Of a stretch of 64,000 bases of DNA, positions 42,199-52,849 are shown in pieces. Location of the stretch: assembly GCA_948099385.1 (NCBI GenBank), contig CANUEZ040000002.1, positions 1,488,001 to 1,552,000 of the forward strand. Reading direction: 5' to 3'. This DNA comes from Fasciola hepatica. Taxonomy: Eukaryota > Platyhelminthes > Trematoda > Plagiorchiida > Fasciolidae. The translations under genes and the position numbers were made by a program. Every line of letters begins with the position of its first letter. Positions within the stretch are counted from its first letter, which is position 1. The notes beneath the pieces were generated by a model. That model made no database searches, had not been told where the DNA came from, and saw only the letters and a program-made list of their open reading frames with translations.

Positions 42199-42746
42199 AT
42201 TTTCACATAACTTTTCTCGACTTGTTTGTTTTTTGTGCTTCTACTTGTTTTGCTCTTGACTCAACGATGTTGAGGGGTAGCAACCCTGATTAGAGCCCAA
42301 AAATGCGAGGCTAATGGTTGAGAAAACCAACTTGCACTCGATAAACTCACAATTGCCGTGATCCTATTCACTGGGCTGTTTGAAATTCTAAAGTGTAAAT
42401 TGCTGGATCAAGGTTGTTATTCGATAAATAATACTAGACGGGGGTTATCAGAGTTGCATTTGGCCGTTATCGTTACCCATATCCACCAAAAATAATTCTA
42501 CATTTATATCACCATCGAGCAGCGCCACATTTAGCGTCGCAGTTCTGGACGATGTCTTGTCCCTCTATACGACTGTTCACTCCAAGTCTCAGTGTTTTAG
42601 ATTCCGGCTCTACTTATAGTCCTGTGAACTACGTTTGGGAAAAGTATACGTCTTCCTCTGGTTTATTCTTGTTTAAAGTTTGCTTCGATGGAATTGATGT
42701 TATATGGTGTGCAGTACTTTGTTTACCTGTTTGATTCTCATCTCAG
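42199..42746 (+). other. Upstream region of SCFD1, first exon not resolved
   Basis: This stretch should contain the 5' UTR or first coding exon, or an intron leading to it. A frame from ATG at 42552 (SCPSIRLF) includes Ser-Ile-Arg as in the start of SLY1 proteins, but the following residues do not match, so I do not annotate it. A TTTGATTCTCATCTCAG acceptor ends the stretch. Confidence 0.4.
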
Positions 42747-42811
42747 AATCGATAAAATGCATGCTCAATTTCAACTCTCCGCCGTCAACTACCGATGTTC
42801 CCCAGTGGAAG
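42747..42811 (+). CDS. SCFD1: SCFD1/SLY1, first visible exon
   Basis: SCFD1 (SLY1) is a Sec1/Munc18-family protein. It binds the Golgi syntaxin STX5 and SNARE complexes to promote vesicle fusion between ER and Golgi. This exon follows acceptor CTCATCTCAG and encodes SIKCMLNFNSPPSTTDVPQW-K, aligning with the conserved ALKRMLNFN...VWK start of the family. It ends at AAG before donor GTGAGT, phase 0. The true start codon probably lies in an earlier exon; the exon enters in phase 1. The downstream exons (42854-43327 and 50585-50994) continue the family alignment in order without gaps. Together the five exons cover roughly the N-terminal 40 percent of the protein. The rest lies beyond this window. 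Confidence 0.85.
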
Positions 42812-42853
42812 GTGAGTGTTCGCCTGGGTTCCCGTTTAATCTCATCGTGACAG

Positions 42854-42942
42854 GTCTTAATCTACGACCATTTTGGTCGCGATATTATATCCCCATTGTT
42901 GACTGTTAAAGAACTACGTGCACTCGGAGTAACCCTTCATCT
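42854..42942 (+). CDS. SCFD1: SCFD1/SLY1 exon (second visible)
   Basis: Acceptor GTGACAG and donor CT|GTAAGT frame an exon encoding VLIYDHFGRDIISPLLTVKE then LRALGVTLHL. This is the highly conserved first beta strand of Sec1/Munc18 domain 1 (LIYDRFGQDIISPLLSVKEL in animals). It enters in phase 0 and leaves in phase 2. The intron before it is 42 nt. Confidence 0.93.
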
Positions 42943-42985
42943 GTAAGTTTGTAATCAAATTTTTGTCCACCTAACTCCCAGATAG

Positions 42986-43076
42986 CCTTTTGGATTCGTC
43001 ACGTGAAAATATCCCCGATGTGCCTGCCATTTATTTTGTCTATCCTTCCGAGGAGAATATCTTCAGCATATGCAAA
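42986..43076 (+). CDS. SCFD1: SCFD1/SLY1 exon (third visible)
   Basis: The exon encodes LLDSSRENIPDVPAIYFVYP then SEENIFSICK, matching the IPDVPAVYFV.PTEENI segment of the family. The acceptor is CCCAGATAG, choosing the second AG: the first AG would put a stop in frame, the second gives the conserved Leu-Leu. The preceding intron is 43 nt. The donor is AAA|GTATTT, phase 0. Confidence 0.92.
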
Positions 43077-43116
43077 GTATTTGACTTAATCACTTTAACC
43101 CTTTTTATGTTCCTAG

Positions 43117-43327
43117 GATTTTGAAGCGGATCGATACGAGTCTTACTACCTCAACTTTATCAGTCCGATTTCTCGTGAATTGCTGGAATCCGTTGCTCAG
43201 ACTGCTCTTTCCGAGGACTGTGTGCAACGAATTACAAAAGTATTTGACCAGTATACAAACTTCATCTGCCTAGAGGATGATCTGGTTGTGCTTCGACCGC
43301 CGGCATCACAGTCACCTTCCTACTATG
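43117..43327 (+). CDS. SCFD1: SCFD1/SLY1 exon (fourth visible)
   Basis: After a 40-nt intron (acceptor TTCCTAG), 70 codons encode DFEADRYESYYLNFISPISR, VFDQYTNFICLEDDLVVLRP and SQSPSYY. They match the YESYYLNFIS and KVFDQYLNFI.LEDDMFVL blocks of SLY1. The last base G joins CA of the next exon to give Ala. The donor is G|GTAAGT. The following intron is 7257 nt and full of mobile elements. Confidence 0.95.
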
Positions 43328-44943
43328 GTAAGTCCTCGTGTATGTGTATGTATGTGTGACGTCACTGATGCGATTAACCGCAATCGAAATCCGAACGCGA
43401 GCACCGATCCCCGATCCCCGTTTTCTTGTTTTTCTGTTGCATTTACGATAGCAAACCGATTAGCTTTAGTTACGAATGATGTTGTGTCGTACATCGTGTG
43501 GAATACAGAACAGAATGCAATCCCGTTCACATAATAAGTATAAGAAAACAGATTATAAAGTGTCTCCGATAGCCTCGGTCGTTGTGTCCCGACATCCCGG
43601 TTGCAGTCCAAAATGAGGGTTCTCTCATTAAAAATAGAGCTTTTATAGACCCACAGTAGCGCAATAAAACTGCTTGACGCTAACGGAGACATGATCGGAG
43701 TTGACGGAAGGATCAGTATGATCGAGTCTGGGATGCAACTCCGTCATCCTCAGCTTATTGCGGCTCGGTACACTCGGATCCACAGCTGGGTCGAAGAGCT
43801 AGTGCACCAAGTGGCGCAAAGGAGACTAAAGCGTCTCACTAGGGTGGATCGGGTGGTAATCCAAACAACAAAAAACATTCTCCTCGTTTCCCGAGCAGCT
43901 CAGCTCAGTCCAAACAACTGTTAACGATACACAGGGTGCGATAGCTTTGGTTGCTATCTCTCAGCGGGAACCTTAACCGCACGAAGCCGAAACATACATC
44001 ATTGTTCACACCTCGGTAAACCGCTAGGCAGGCAGGCCAAACCAGATTGGAGGGTGGCTGAGGTCTAGAAACCCCGGCGAGACGATGCTCAGCATGCAGA
44101 GACAGCTGCTCTTGAATGAACAGACGAGGTCTACTGCTTGATCCACTGGCCAAAACGGAAAACTGTTCAACGAACAAGGTCGCATGGGCCCCTGGGTCAC
44201 GGCCACTTTAACCGAGTGGCGAACGAGCTCCTAAAGAGCCATCGGCAACCATGCGTCAAGATCACATTGGATACTTTGGGCGTCCCGGATTGGTTGACCA
44301 CCATCCAGAAAGCGTACAAACTGCTCCATCGGTAACCGACTCTCAATATACAAACTTCCTGTCGCCCGATAGGAAGCACTTCGTTGTGCATGGGCTAGAG
44401 ATACAACCTCGAACAAAAGCCGAGTGACGCTGGGGACGCCACTTTATACACTATTCCCACGGAACCCGATATCCCCTCGAACCGCTGTAGCTCGTTTTAG
44501 TTCCTCGCCTCTGAACATATCGTTACAATCTACGCTCTGACATTAACATTCCAAGACACCGAAGTGAGTTCTACTACAGGTTGCAGAAAGTGGTCAACAA
44601 TGTCTCAAACCGAGATAGGCTCGTTACGGAGGACTAGAACGCTCGCACTGGTCCTTCAGATCAAGCAACTGGACACGTCTTAGGGATATATGGCCTTAGA
44701 CAGCAATGCGACAGTGGTGTTCATCTCGTCAGTTTCGCAGACTACAACGGACCATCCGTCTCCAGCTTCCAACACTCCAGGTAACACTTGCTGACGTGGT
44801 ACTCAAACGACGATCACACCATATGGTGGTCTCATCATCCCCGTCTATCCTTTGTTTATATGTGCGTTTAGTGCACTCGGTAAACACAAGTGCATCTTCC
44901 GACATAACTTCCCGGTGCACGCCACGCTTTAGTCTCTCCGTGT
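43328..44943 (+). other. SCFD1 intron, 5' part, unassigned sequence
   Basis: No coding similarity was recognised. Several frames of 60-97 codons occur on both strands (for example 43905-44177 minus) without motifs. The block 43690-44420 is GC-richer than its surroundings and may be an unrecognised repeat. Confidence 0.4.
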
Positions 44944-45685
44944 CACCATCATCATCATCATCATCGTACAGCGGTAAACGGAAGCGGGAACCCCACTAAC
45001 TGCTGCTATTCTTACCATTTTGCACGTGGAACTAGAACGTATGAATATACAAGATGGACACGGAGTGCACCTACGCGAGAGAGAAAAAGAAACAACACCC
45101 TAGTAGCCAACATACGGAATACACAGTCTAACTGTACAGACGCACTTTGATCAATCATTCTAAGTCGACAAAGAGTGACAACACGATCGCCAGTGTTCGC
45201 GGTTCGCAGTTATATCCTTCAGTGTCTTTAGCCAACCGGTAGACGGATTTTTCGGACCCTAACCACTCAGACGCGAGGCACCTACTTTCCCTAAGTTCGG
45301 TGCACATTTTATCATTCCCCGTTTTCAAGTCATCTGTTGACCTCCACGTGGTTTCTTTCACTCCCTAGGAGGAACGGAAAACAGGACACGGTACGGTAGA
45401 CGTACGTTTGCTATACTAACACGCGCCCTAACCAACGAATCATCCCCGCCATCACGGATTACTTTAGTGGTAGACAGTAATCTACTGTTGCCACACCTGA
45501 CCTATTGGGACTTCATGTGGTTCTTCACCAATCCAAGTCTCGGGGTTCGGTTACCGGTTATCCCCAATAGTGCAGTGAGGCCTCGTAGCTATGGGGTATA
45601 TACCCCTTCCACTGCACTCATGTCTTCAGTCTTCAGGTAAAGGGCAGTGGGAAGTCATCCCGTATGAGCCCCATCACATCGTATT

Positions 45686-48560
45686 CTATTGACTCGGCTG
45701 GATGTCGGTGCTCCGCCAATAAACCTTCAGGGTCTGGTCCAATTTCCTCTTGAATAGTGTCTCGGTTTCCTCTTCCACCACTTCGGTCGGTAGAGCGTTC
45801 CAGAGATTGGTCACCCTCCTTGACAATCGATAGATGGCCGGTAAGCCGGTGGAATTCACCTTACGAAGCGTCAGAGTGTGTCCTCTGATACGATCATTAT
45901 TCCTGAGCGGGAATTCCGACTGTAGTTCCCGGCCCAACTCACAGCGGATTATTCGCCTGGCATAGATGAGGTCGCCTCGAAGACGTCGATAGGCAATGGA
46001 AAACAACTCGGTGACTTCTAGGCGTTCCTCATAGCTGAACCCACGCAGTCCGGCCACGAGGCGTGTGGCAGCACGTTGCATTCTTTCCAGTTTGGCTACT
46101 TTCTCCGCCGTGCACGGGTAGACAGCCGGACCGCCATATTCCAAACGAGGACGTACATGTGAGACATAAAGCAGTCGGAAAGTGTCCCGGGGTAGAGGCC
46201 CAAATGAACGGCGGGTGGGACCAAGTATCTTCCACGCTGAGGCGCACGCTCTCTCAGTGTGTGCTCTTGTCTTCAGATTGTTGGTGACAACAACTCCTAG
46301 GTCCTTTTCCTCCTGCGTGAGACGGAGTACCATACTCCCAAGGCAGTAGCCGGAATTATCGTTGGGGCCACCAATCCTCATGCTCGCGCATTTTTCCGTT
46401 TATCGGTAGACCCCAGGTGGTCGACCAATTGACGAGAGCCTGCAGATCCTCCTGTAGTATCTCGCGATCCTCTGCCGATCGAATGGTGCGCCAGATCTTT
46501 AGGTCATCGGCGTAGATAAGGCATTGGGATCGAATGGTCTGTGGTAGGTCGTTCACAAACACTAGAAACAACAGGGGTCCTAGCACGGAGCCTTGCGGCA
46601 CGTCACTGCCAACTGGATACCACGCGGACTGGGACTGTGCAACTCTCACGGAAAAGGTTCTCTCGACCAAGGAGTCCTAAATCAAGTGAAGCATGGGCCC
46701 TGAGATGCCGATGGCCCGGAGTTTCATCAACAGCCCATTGTGAGGAACTTTGTCAAACGCCTTACTAAAGTCCACGAAGATGACGTCCGTGACATAACCC
46801 TCGGCCTTGGAGTTCGACCAACTTTCACGGGCAGTCAACAGGTTTGACAGACATGACCTGTTTCGCCAAAAACCGTGCTGCTCTGCGCATAGCAGTTGAC
46901 AGCTCTCCAGATGTTCACGTATGCGAGCAGCCACCAGCCTTTCCAGCTACGGAAGTGAGGCTAACTGGGCGGTAGTTGGCCGAGGTGGATTTTGTCCCAC
47001 CCTTGTACAGCGGAACAACGACTGCTTTTTCCACTCCTGAGGTAGACTTCCAGTGGCCAACGATGAATTGAACAACCGCGTCAGTGGTGTAGTTAGCTGG
47101 TCCGCCAACTCCTTCAACATCAACGGATGCACGTCGTCCGGTCCCGGTGACTTATGGGTTTTGGTGGATTTGAGCATCTTATTCACTTCCGGCTCCCCAA
47201 AATCATACATAATGAACAGCGGCGAGCTATCCACCATCGGGATTGGCGCACCTTCCTCCACAGAATAAACTGACAGGTAATGTTTGGCTAATGTTTCAGC
47301 CTTTCCGTCATCTGTTGCAACCATTTCGTCGTTGTTCATCAGCGCCGGCATACCTACCTTCGCTCTGGTGCGGTGCTTTAAGAATGCAAACAGGCGCTTG
47401 GGTGCTCGCACTGCATTAACCGCAAGGGCCTCCTCGAATGCCATCCGCTTGATCCGTTTTGGTTCGGTACATTGGTTACGAATCCTGCGATAGAGATCAT
47501 AACCCTCACCTGTGGATCGGAACCGCTGCCAGGCCCGAATTCGTCGTTTGAGCAGGCGTCTGAGCCCCAGATCAAACCACGGCGATCCCTTCACCCGGGG
47601 TCTACGCCGGTTGAGGGGGCAGTAGATATTGATAAGGTACAAGATACCGTCACGAATAAACGCCCAAGCCTCGTTCACATCGTGGTGGACATCTGAATCC
47701 GTGGGAAACCAGTTGACGTCTAACACCGCTCTCCGGACATCTTCGAATGGAGTACGCCAAACATTACGTCCGATGTGTGGTCTAGGGGATGGACAAGAAT
47801 CACTGCGCCAGTGAATTTCTAGCACCATATGGTCACTGCTTCCAAGTGGAGGGAGATGTTCAACCTTATCGACGTCGGAGCTCCTGAGAGAAATCACCAG
47901 ATCTAGAATGGAACCGTGACCGGATTGCCTCCGGGTTGATTCCTGAACATGTTGGTGTAGTGCCAGTTCTTGGACCGTTGTCAGTAATTCCCGAGAGAAA
48001 GGATCTGCGCCGGCCTCTGTCCTGCCTGATGTCCAATAAATATGCGGAGCATTGAAGTCGCCCAGGACAAGGCAGTGGCCGTCGCACGCCCATCTCGTCA
48101 ATAAATTCATCATATCTGGAGGAGTGACCGCAGGTGTCCGACAGATGACTCCAACTGTCCTAAAGCCTCCGGCGGTAAGCTTGACGCGGCACCAGATAGC
48201 TTCACCGAATCCCTGCGGGTCTGCGAATGCCTCTAGCTGCGCGGTTGGGATGTCTGATCGTACGAACAATGCTACGCCTCCACCAGCTCTGATAGAGTCC
48301 CTATCGACTCGGAATAGGGTGTAGCCAGGGAGGGACACCCCAGAGTCTAGAACATTGTTACTCAGCCACGTCTCCGTCAGTGCTATCATAGTAGGTGAGC
48401 TGGGCTGCAGCAAGTGTTCCAGGTCATCTCTCTTGTTCAGCAGACCACGGACGTTAGACAACAGGATGACGACGCTGCCTCGGACCGCTACCACCTCCGT
48501 TTGTTCAGGGCGTCCTAGCTTGGGGGGACTGACAGGGACACTAGCGTCAGTGGCCTCCAT
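45686..48560 (-). pseudogene. LINE-3 ORF2: endonuclease and reverse transcriptase, lightly damaged
   Basis: It starts at ATG 48560. The endonuclease has VILLSNVRGLLNKRDD, IALTETWLSNNVLD (Glu), GGGVALFVRSDI, CLVLGDFNAPHIYW and LGSSDHMVLEIHW. The reverse transcriptase starts with THKSPGPDDVHPLMLK. A frameshift near 47030 leads to the 46934 frame (AEQHGFWRNRSCLSNLL, FVDFSKAFDKVPHNGLL), a stop near 46677, then VPQGSVLGPLLFLVFVND and LIYADDLKIW (YADD) to 46356, a frameshift, and a 231-codon C-terminal frame (RRLRGDLIYARRI, RRVTNLWNALPTEVV, FKRKLDQTL). Three or four small lesions separate it from an open frame. Confidence 0.88.
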
Positions 48561-49666
48561 CGGAAGTGAGGGCGCCGTTTCTGCACCCGGAAATCCCGAA
48601 TGATCAAGTCCGTTTCTCCTTGTTCCATTCGTTCACGTCGTTCAATCAACGCATTTCTGTATTTCTCACGATCCGCAGGGTCTAGATCTCGGTGCAGCCG
48701 CACTTGCTCGCCTTTTAGCCGGTGGGATCTTCCTAACACAGAAGTCGCGGCTTCCTCAGAGTCCAGCACTACTTTCAGTGGACGGGGGCGTTCAGCGTCA
48801 CTAGCTTTGCCAATTCGGAATGCTGATTTTACCCGCAACTTCTCCGCGGTCTCCTCCTCCCCGGGGACAAAAAGTTTTGTTAGTATACTCCGGAGACTCG
48901 CAATATCGTGGTCCAGACGTGCCTGTGTCGTGGTCTCCTTTGTCTCGGACAAGTTCACTATTAGGAAACACTGTTTCCTCGACGGTGGCGTTCTTCGTGG
49001 ACGATCCGCTGTTGTTATCCAGGCCGGTCTACTTTCATCCGCGGTGGTGCTCTGTTGGTTGGGTTTTGTTCCTATGATACCGTCCTGTGCTTGAGTGGCC
49101 ACATCAGTGCCAACTGGGTCCGCATTGTGGCAGGCAGACTTAGGTAGCTTCTGGCATTTACGGCGTTTTGTTCCGGTTGGCTCAATGACCGATGTTGAAG
49201 CCACCTCTGCATACGTAGCACAGTCAGGAATAGATACCTCGGCGGAATTTTCCCCTTCTAACGGCGATGATGTCGGCGAGAGTGATGATATTGGCGAAGA
49301 AAAAGACGATGATGATGCCGCTGATTCTGCTGCTATTGATGGCGATGAACTGATTGATGGTGCTAATGATGATGAGGACGACGAAGTTGATGACGCTGCC
49401 GTATCTGTGACAGGAAGAGCCATTTTCGCCGACTGCTTTGCCGGCCACACAGGTGTTGATAGCTCGGTGCATTTGATGCACAGCACCTTGAGCAACTTTG
49501 CACGGCATTTGTCCAGGGCTTCGTAAAGATCAATACTTATTTCGAAACACTCAAGATGGACCCAACCATCACAACCATCACACTGAAGAGATCTGTCGCG
49601 TGAGCGAACAATTTTTGAACAAACTAGGCACTTGGATGCAACATTTTCGACTCTTTTTGGAGGCAT
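48515..49666 (-). CDS. LINE-3 ORF1: PHD-finger protein
   Basis: The ATG at 49666-49664 (MPPKRVENVASK) is preferred over the longer upstream frame because it gives the usual short leader. About 383 codons are open. Residues about 14-70 form a PHD-type finger: KCLVCSKIV, LQCDGCDGWVHLECF and LCIKC supply Cys4-His-Cys3. A Ser-rich low-complexity stretch follows, then a conserved C-terminal region (KQCFLIVNLSETK, VKSAFRIGKASDAERPRPLK, VRLHRDLDPADREKY) of the type found in CR1-like ORF1 proteins that bind RNA. It overlaps the ORF2 start by 46 nt in a different frame. No lesion is visible. Confidence 0.85.
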   Translation of the reverse strand: MPPKRVENVASKCLVCSKIVRSRDRSLQCDGCDGWVHLECFEISIDLYEALDKCRAKLLKVLCIKCTELSTPVWPAKQSAKMALPVTDTAASSTSSSSSSLAPSISSSPSIAAESAASSSSFSSPISSLSPTSSPLEGENSAEVSIPDCATYAEVASTSVIEPTGTKRRKCQKLPKSACHNADPVGTDVATQAQDGIIGTKPNQQSTTADESRPAWITTADRPRRTPPSRKQCFLIVNLSETKETTTQARLDHDIASLRSILTKLFVPGEEETAEKLRVKSAFRIGKASDAERPRPLKVVLDSEEAATSVLGRSHRLKGEQVRLHRDLDPADREKYRNALIERRERMEQGETDLIIRDFRVQKRRPHFRWRPLTLVSLSVPPS

Positions 49667-49844
49667 TGTGGGCAAATTATAGTCCACAGAATGACATAAC
49701 CACAGAAAATGCAATTCCACGTATCACATCGGAAGACTTGCCGGTGTAGCGCAGTTCAGTTCAGGTCATGCGAAAGCATGTACTAAAAAAAACGAAGTCT
49801 ACTAAGCTGAATATGCTGTGATAGAATATTCTCTCTCTCAACCG

Positions 49845-50027
49845 AAGCAGAGTTCGGGCTTACGTGACCTATCACCCGAGTTCATCACGAAAAGTTATGT
49901 ACTTTATAGTTGGTCCCTCTTCCCGTTGCTCTCTAACTTTGCAATTGATATGGTCCTAGAGGCCGCACATTTGCCAGATGAGGATAGGGGTATTGAACTC
50001 CCTCTGGTGGAAAGTGTCAGATCCTGA
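49845..50027 (+). mobile_element. RTE-2 copy d, reverse transcriptase fragment
   Basis: The plus strand encodes LRDLSPEFITKSYVLYSWSL and LLSNFAIDMVLEAAHLP, corresponding to the YSYLSPEFITESGVRQ and following region of RTE-2. It is a short relic directly after the RTE-1 fragment. Confidence 0.7.
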
Positions 50028-50584
50028 ATGTATTTCATACAGAATAATCTTTTCGTGTTGTAATTCGTTACAGTAATGAGTTGGCCTAGTTGTAAAATAA
50101 CGAACTTCAGGTTGCCATAATTTCAGTTTCCATTTCCGCTTGTGCTGCATGTAACCGCTGGTGGTCAAGTAGTCATCGTGGCGAACTTTAGACCCTTCTT
50201 TTCCAAATTTGAATTCTGCCGCCACCGGATACTCCACAGTTAGTGGCCAAAAATCGGCGGCAAACCCCTTCTCGAAATATTGCACCTTTATTACGGAAAA
50301 AAGAAAGCAAGTAGAAGAAACTGAGTATGTCAGAACCAGGCGAATTTCGGAGTATATCAAAGAGTCGATACACCGTATGCTGTGGTTTTTGAAATGTACC
50401 AATGTCGAAAACAATGTTTTCAGTAGAGATTAAAATTAGGCTAGGCTTATTGTAAGCTCTACCGACAACTCCATGCTTTTGACACTGAAACTTTTAAATA
50501 ATGAATAGGTAAATGACCGGTATTAGTTACTGCGTTGGATAAAACACTTATTTAGTTTTTCGCGGTCTCTTTATCCTCCGAAAG
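50028..50584 (+). other. SCFD1 intron, 3' part
   Basis: No element was recognised. A 152-codon minus frame (50414-49956) has no motif, overlaps the RTE-2 relic and is probably chance. The intron ends with the acceptor TATCCTCCGAAAG. Confidence 0.45.
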
Positions 50585-50994
50585 CACTAAATCGGGCTAA
50601 AGCTTCCGATATTGATGTGGAGCATGTGATTGACACAATTGTGGACGGTCTGTTCTCCGTGTTTGCCACCCTCGGTGTGATTCCGATCATTCGATGTCCT
50701 AGGGGTGACGCATCCGAGATGGTAGCCACTCGTTTGGAGGCGAAACTACGTGACAGTCTACGTGATTCACGAAATTCTCTGTTCCTCACCTCGGAAGCCG
50801 GCCGGACGGCGGTTGGGACAGCTCCGATGCCCAGTGCACGAGACACTTCTGTGACCGGTGAGCATCGTTCAGGTGGTCCTTCGTTTCCCACTCTGTTTCA
50901 ACGACCACTTCTCGTCTTATTGGATCGCAATTTGGATTTGGCCACCCCGTTGCATCATGAGATGTCATATCAAAGTTTGGTGCACGATATTTTT
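50585..50994 (+). CDS. SCFD1: SCFD1/SLY1 exon (fifth visible)
   Basis: This exon encodes ALNRAKASDIDVEHVIDTIV, GLFSVFATLGVIPIIRCPRG, ASEMVATRLEAKLRDSLRDS and FQRPLLVLLDRNLDLATPLH, ending HHEMSYQSLVHDIF before donor GTAAGT. The blocks match DTIVDSLF, TLGAVPIIRC.RG, EMVA.KL and FQRPLLVL.DRN.DLATPLHH of animal SLY1. Between RNSLF and FQRPLL it has a Ser/Thr/Gly-rich loop of about 35 residues, clearly longer than in vertebrates. The frame is open for 136 codons after the split Ala codon, leaving in phase 0. The gene continues outside the window or in exons I could not identify. Confidence 0.95.
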
Positions 50995-52011
50995 GTAAGT
51001 TATTGTTCAACTTCAACTTCAAGTCCCACCCTAGCCGAATCTTTTCTATCTAAGATACACATTGTGGGTAATAATTTCTCATGCGGTCTTTAAGCCGAGT
51101 GCGTTTTCAGTCTCAGTTTGATCAGCTAATAATCATGCTCTGGGTATGTCGCTTCTGGCTGTTATCTCTCACCAAACCCCAATCGAAAGCAAAATTACAA
51201 GATTCCAAGAATGGTAAATATAATAATAATAACGATAGTCGCTTTGTTGATAGGTATGTGAATACTAGGACGGCTAAGACTGACCAGGCCATAACATAAG
51301 AATGATAATTCACACCAACACCATGATTTCTTCGATTCAACGCTTACTCCCCAAGCTTCAGTCTTACCGATGATATGAATCAGTTTTTTTATGCTGATTT
51401 TTTGCGCCCTATTCCCCCTCCCCCTATTTGATAGACCACTTGTCTGACTCAGTTGTGCATGTGTGTGCTAAGCCCGTCTGATGAGTTCTAAAAGCATTTG
51501 TCATCTCTAGGCCTTGCAAACTTGTATCATAGCGGGTAAATTTATTTTAGTCGACAGATGTTTTCTTGCTCTATGTGCATGAGTGTGACAAAACGGGAAA
51601 TCCTAATAACCGAAGGGACTCCTTCAGCGCACTAGCGAAAAGTAACGATTGTAACACTTATTCGTGTTATTCTGTTTACTTCGTAGTCGAACTCTGCATT
51701 GGACTATTTTGTTGCCTGCAATATCATTGATCGGTTTTTCTGTTCTCTCTTTTGACTGGCCAGCCATCTTGATGTCGACCTTTTTTTTTCCGGACCATCA
51801 AGCGACGGTGTGTCCTGTCTAGAATTATCGGTTACTCACCTCGACTGGAGGTTTAGGTTCTGTCACTCATTTCCGTCTTATTTATTACCACATGTTTCGC
51901 GGACATAATTACTTTTTAGTTCAGAATCACTATTGTACCAAGAGTTTGGACTACCTGACATTCTATTGACCTCGGGTGTTCAGTTCAGACTACCATTACA
52001 TGAACTGGGTG
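50995..52011 (+). other. SCFD1 downstream intron sequence
   Basis: This begins with the GTAAGT donor. No exon matching the next conserved SLY1 block was found here or in the remaining 12 kb. Short ATA runs occur at 51220. Confidence 0.5.
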
Positions 52012-52849
52012 AGGTGGCTGTGGTTGCTATTTCCTAACGCCAACCACAAGACAAAATAATGAAAAACAAAAGATTGTGAAAAATGTAAAGAAGAAAGTTT
52101 GTGGATACAAGAGCGCCACTGATCGTTAGACCTAGTTATTCCCTCTAATATATCTAACCACTTAGTGAGAGGGTTTATTGAACCCCACCCAAGAAGTCCA
52201 ACACGCCCTACATGGCCAAGTCCCTTGGTTGAGCTTTCCAAACCTTTCTTCCATGTCATGGATTGATCACCCTCCAACCGTTACTCGCTACGGCAAACAT
52301 AGCACGCCAAGGAATCCTGTCAGAGAACGTGCGCAACACATGTCCTGACCATCTTAGCCTGGTGAGCTTGAATGCTTCATCTGATGATTTAGTTCGTGAA
52401 CCTAAGACTCCCTGCTGAACCTCAACATTTCTTATGAGGTGTTCCCACCAGATTCGAGCAATGCTACGAAAACATCGGTGTTTAAATGCCGACCATCACG
52501 ACGAGACTGCACCTTGACGTGGTGTGATGGCTTGCGCGCCTCTATAACCCAAAGAGCTATACAGGATGGCTTCTTTAAGCCGGAGATGCAATCATACCTG
52601 ACAGGTCAATGGATTGAGATCAAACAAAGTCCACTCTCCTTGTCCTCCAGGTTGGGGGTCGATTTGAGCTGGCAACTCAATCGGCAAAATCGGTGGAAGA
52701 ACAATTGATCCAAGCAAGTAGGCTTCCACTAAGCCATTCCGCTGCCTTGCGGATAGATTCTTGTTAGAACTAAAGGCTTTGGACGAGGACCCTAATCGTT
52801 CTCCTGCTTTGTGGCTTAACACCCTAACAATACCTGTCCAACATCTCCC

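Larger units (their letters stand above)
45440..49790 (-). mobile_element. LINE-3: near-complete CR1-like LINE in the SCFD1 intron
   Basis: The element is bounded by AACGAA at 45434-45439 and 49791-49796. In sense order it has a short 5' leader, ORF1 with a PHD finger (49666-48515), ORF2 (48560-45686, few lesions) and a 3' UTR (45685-45440). It lies antisense to SCFD1 and inside an older RTE-1 fragment. The 4.35-kb length and the two overlapping ORFs make it essentially full length. Confidence 0.88.
44944..49843 (-). mobile_element. RTE-1 copy c, 3' fragment split by LINE-3
   Basis: The (CATCAT)n tail at 44945-44966 is followed by the 3' UTR and C-terminal coding end, up to ACCAACGAA at 45439. 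After LINE-3 the same element resumes at 49791 with AACGAAGTCTACTAAGCTG and ends near 49843. The C-terminal frame is shifted and broken. It is an antisense, 5'-truncated relic within the SCFD1 intron. Confidence 0.8.

Noticed and set aside
42552..42734. Candidate first exon of SCFD1 starting SCPSIRLF
   Set aside because: Ser-Ile-Arg matches the expected start, but the next residues do not follow the family, and the only in-phase donor, GTGTTT, is weak.
49095..49526. 143-codon acidic plus-strand frame rich in Asp
   Set aside because: It is the complement of the Ser-rich region of LINE-3 ORF1, whose minus-strand frame has a PHD finger and conserved motifs.
49956..50414. 152-codon minus-strand frame in the SCFD1 intron
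   Set aside because: No recognisable motif. It overlaps a plus-strand RTE-2 relic and lies in intron sequence; likely chance.
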